Source: Mycolicibacterium rhodesiae JS60 (lineage in GTDB: Bacteria > Actinomycetota > Actinomycetes > Mycobacteriales > Mycobacteriaceae). From it: 64,000 nucleotides of DNA. The notes beneath the pieces were generated by a model. It saw only the letters and a program-made list of their open reading frames with translations, made no database searches and was not told where the DNA came from. Each line of letters opens with the position of its first letter. Position 1 is the stretch's first letter. Made by a program: the position numbers and the translations under genes. The stretch is taken from positions 1,798,001 through 1,862,000 of the forward strand of contig AGIQ01000002.1 in assembly GCA_000230935.2 (NCBI GenBank). The letters are read 5' to 3'. This document shows positions 62,767-64,000 of the stretch, one piece after another.

Positions 62767-64000
62767 ATGATGGACAAGAATCACTTCGACTACATCGTGG
62801 TTGGCGCGGGGTCTGGGGGGAGCACGGTTGCCGGCAGACTGGCAGAAGCCGGCGCACGGGTGCTGGTATTGGAGGCCGGCGGTACTGATCGTCGGCCCGA
62901 TGTCCTGATTCCGGCTGGCTTGCCCGTGGTGTACCAGACCTCGAACTGGAAGTACGCGGCCGAGCCGGACTCGACGCGGCTCGGCTCGACCGAAGCGTGG
63001 CCGGCCGGCAAGATCGTGGGTGGTAGCGGATCCATCAACGCCACCGTGTTCGTGCGCGGGAACCCCGCGGATTTCGACGGCTGGGCGCAACGCGGGGCAG
63101 TCGGCTGGGACTATCAGTCAGTCTTGCCGGAGTTTCGGCGGATGGAGAGCTGGTCGGGCGGCGCAGACACGTATCGCGGAGGTACGGGCCCGATTTCGGT
63201 CGGCTACCAATCGATCGAGCACGTCACCAATGAAGCCTTCGTCGTCGCCGCGCAGGCGGCAGGACACGCGTTCACACCTGACTACAACGGCGAGCACCAA
63301 GTGGGTGTCGGCCGCATCCAGGTCAACCAGAGTCGCGGAGTCCGCTCCCAGGCCTCGCGCGAGTATCTGAGACGGCTCGACGTCGCCGCACCGCCGACCG
63401 TCCGGACGCGTTCGCAGGTGACCGAGCTGCTGTTCTCCGGCCATCGTGTGGTCGGCGTGGAGTACCTGCGACGTGGCAAGAAGCACCGCGCCTACGCCGA
63501 CAAGGAGACCATCCTCGCCGGAGGTACCTTGGCCACCCCGAAGTTACTGCTACTGGCCGGCATCGGGCCGGCAGCTCACCTCGCAGACCTAGGCATCCCG
63601 CTGCGCGCCAATGTCCCCGGTGTCGGACGCAACCTGCAGGAACATCCGGCAATCATGCTGCGGTGGGCGTCAAAGGTGCCGACCGTCAACAGCATCGGAG
63701 TGAGCGGCGCGCTGTCGGCGGTGTATCAGTACGCGACGAAGCGCCAGGGCATTCTCGCCGCGTGCGTGTACCAAGCCCAGGTGCTCCACAAAACGTCGCC
63801 ATCGCTGAGCGCACCCGACATCCAAGTCGGGTTCGGCTGCTTCTCGACCGAACGTATCCGCGCCAAAGACGGCTCGGTGCGGATTCTGCCGACGCGGCAG
63901 CCAGGACTGCAGCTGACGACGGTGTTTCTGCATCCCCGCGATCGCGGCATTGTCGAGTTGCGTAGCTCGGACCCCCTGGCGGCGCCCGTCATTCGGCATC
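62767..64000 (+). CDS. GMC-family FAD oxidoreductase (choline-dehydrogenase-like), 3' end cut
   Basis: The frame starts with MMDKNHFDYIVVGAGSGGST, the FAD-binding fold, with AAGGGAG 9 bases upstream, and continues open to the last base of the window. WPAGKIVGGSGSINATVFVR is the GMC signature around residue 80. The family oxidises alcohols to aldehydes. As many GMC enzymes act on hydrophobic alcohols, it could work next to the aldehyde dehydrogenase at 33714. The C-terminal domain with the catalytic histidine lies outside the window. Confidence 0.92.
   Translation, partial: MMDKNHFDYIVVGAGSGGSTVAGRLAEAGARVLVLEAGGTDRRPDVLIPAGLPVVYQTSNWKYAAEPDSTRLGSTEAWPAGKIVGGSGSINATVFVRGNPADFDGWAQRGAVGWDYQSVLPEFRRMESWSGGADTYRGGTGPISVGYQSIEHVTNEAFVVAAQAAGHAFTPDYNGEHQVGVGRIQVNQSRGVRSQASREYLRRLDVAAPPTVRTRSQVTELLFSGHRVVGVEYLRRGKKHRAYADKETILAGGTLATPKLLLLAGIGPAAHLADLGIPLRANVPGVGRNLQEHPAIMLRWASKVPTVNSIGVSGALSAVYQYATKRQGILAACVYQAQVLHKTSPSLSAPDIQVGFGCFSTERIRAKDGSVRILPTRQPGLQLTTVFLHPRDRGIVELRSSDPLAAPVIRH

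Overview
The window is high-GC actinobacterial DNA, almost certainly from a Mycobacterium (Mycolicibacterium-type) chromosome. The evidence is a complete yrbE/mce lipid-import operon with Mce-associated genes, F420/LLM-type oxidoreductases, a Ddn-like deazaflavin protein, DUF732-type secreted peptides, a fatty-acyl-AMP ligase and a perfect KstR operator. Genes are tightly packed, often overlap by 1-4 bases, and use GTG or TTG starts.

Region 1 (1-7.8 kb) holds lipid and general redox genes: a cut acyl-CoA ligase, a lipid-transfer-type thiolase divergent from an NAD(P)-binding oxidoreductase across a KstR box, an SRPBCC protein, an orphan molybdopterin oxidoreductase and an acyl-CoA dehydrogenase. 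Region 2 (7.8-20.7 kb) looks like an amine-catabolism cluster: FAD amine oxidase plus cupin, NDP-forming CoA ligase, PYROXD2-type oxidase, TetR regulator, class III aminotransferase, a PotABCD-like transporter and a Rieske oxygenase. Three copies of GACTGA-N4-TCARTC lie in its divergent promoters, one beside the TetR gene. Region 3 (20.8-26.2 kb) has a stand-alone fatty-acyl-AMP ligase, an ankyrin protein overlapping a patatin, a second convergent patatin and a tiny secreted peptide.

Region 4 (26.4-64 kb) is accessory in character and is the most interesting part. It contains two LLM oxidoreductases and a kinase-like gene, two related membrane proteins, an aldehyde dehydrogenase, the mce operon (mceF broken by an IS3-family element), secreted Mce-associated genes, a second kinase-like gene, a carotenoid-cleavage-type dioxygenase/acyl-CoA ligase/enoyl-CoA hydratase operon, a TetR regulator, and an operon of P450, ferredoxin, PEP-synthase/rifampin-phosphotransferase-like enzyme and AttH/CrtC-like lipocalin. 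An acyl-CoA dehydrogenase and a GMC oxidoreductase (cut by the window end) follow. Gene debris lies at 31.26-31.73 kb and 49.5-49.96 kb.

The main discovery candidate is a 24-bp palindrome, TATGTGTAC-N6-GTATACATA. It occurs six times, each time upstream of one of the region 4 operons, including mce and the TetR gene. This suggests one regulon for import and oxidative, possibly phosphorylation-assisted, breakdown of a hydrophobic isoprenoid-like compound. The substrate is inference only.
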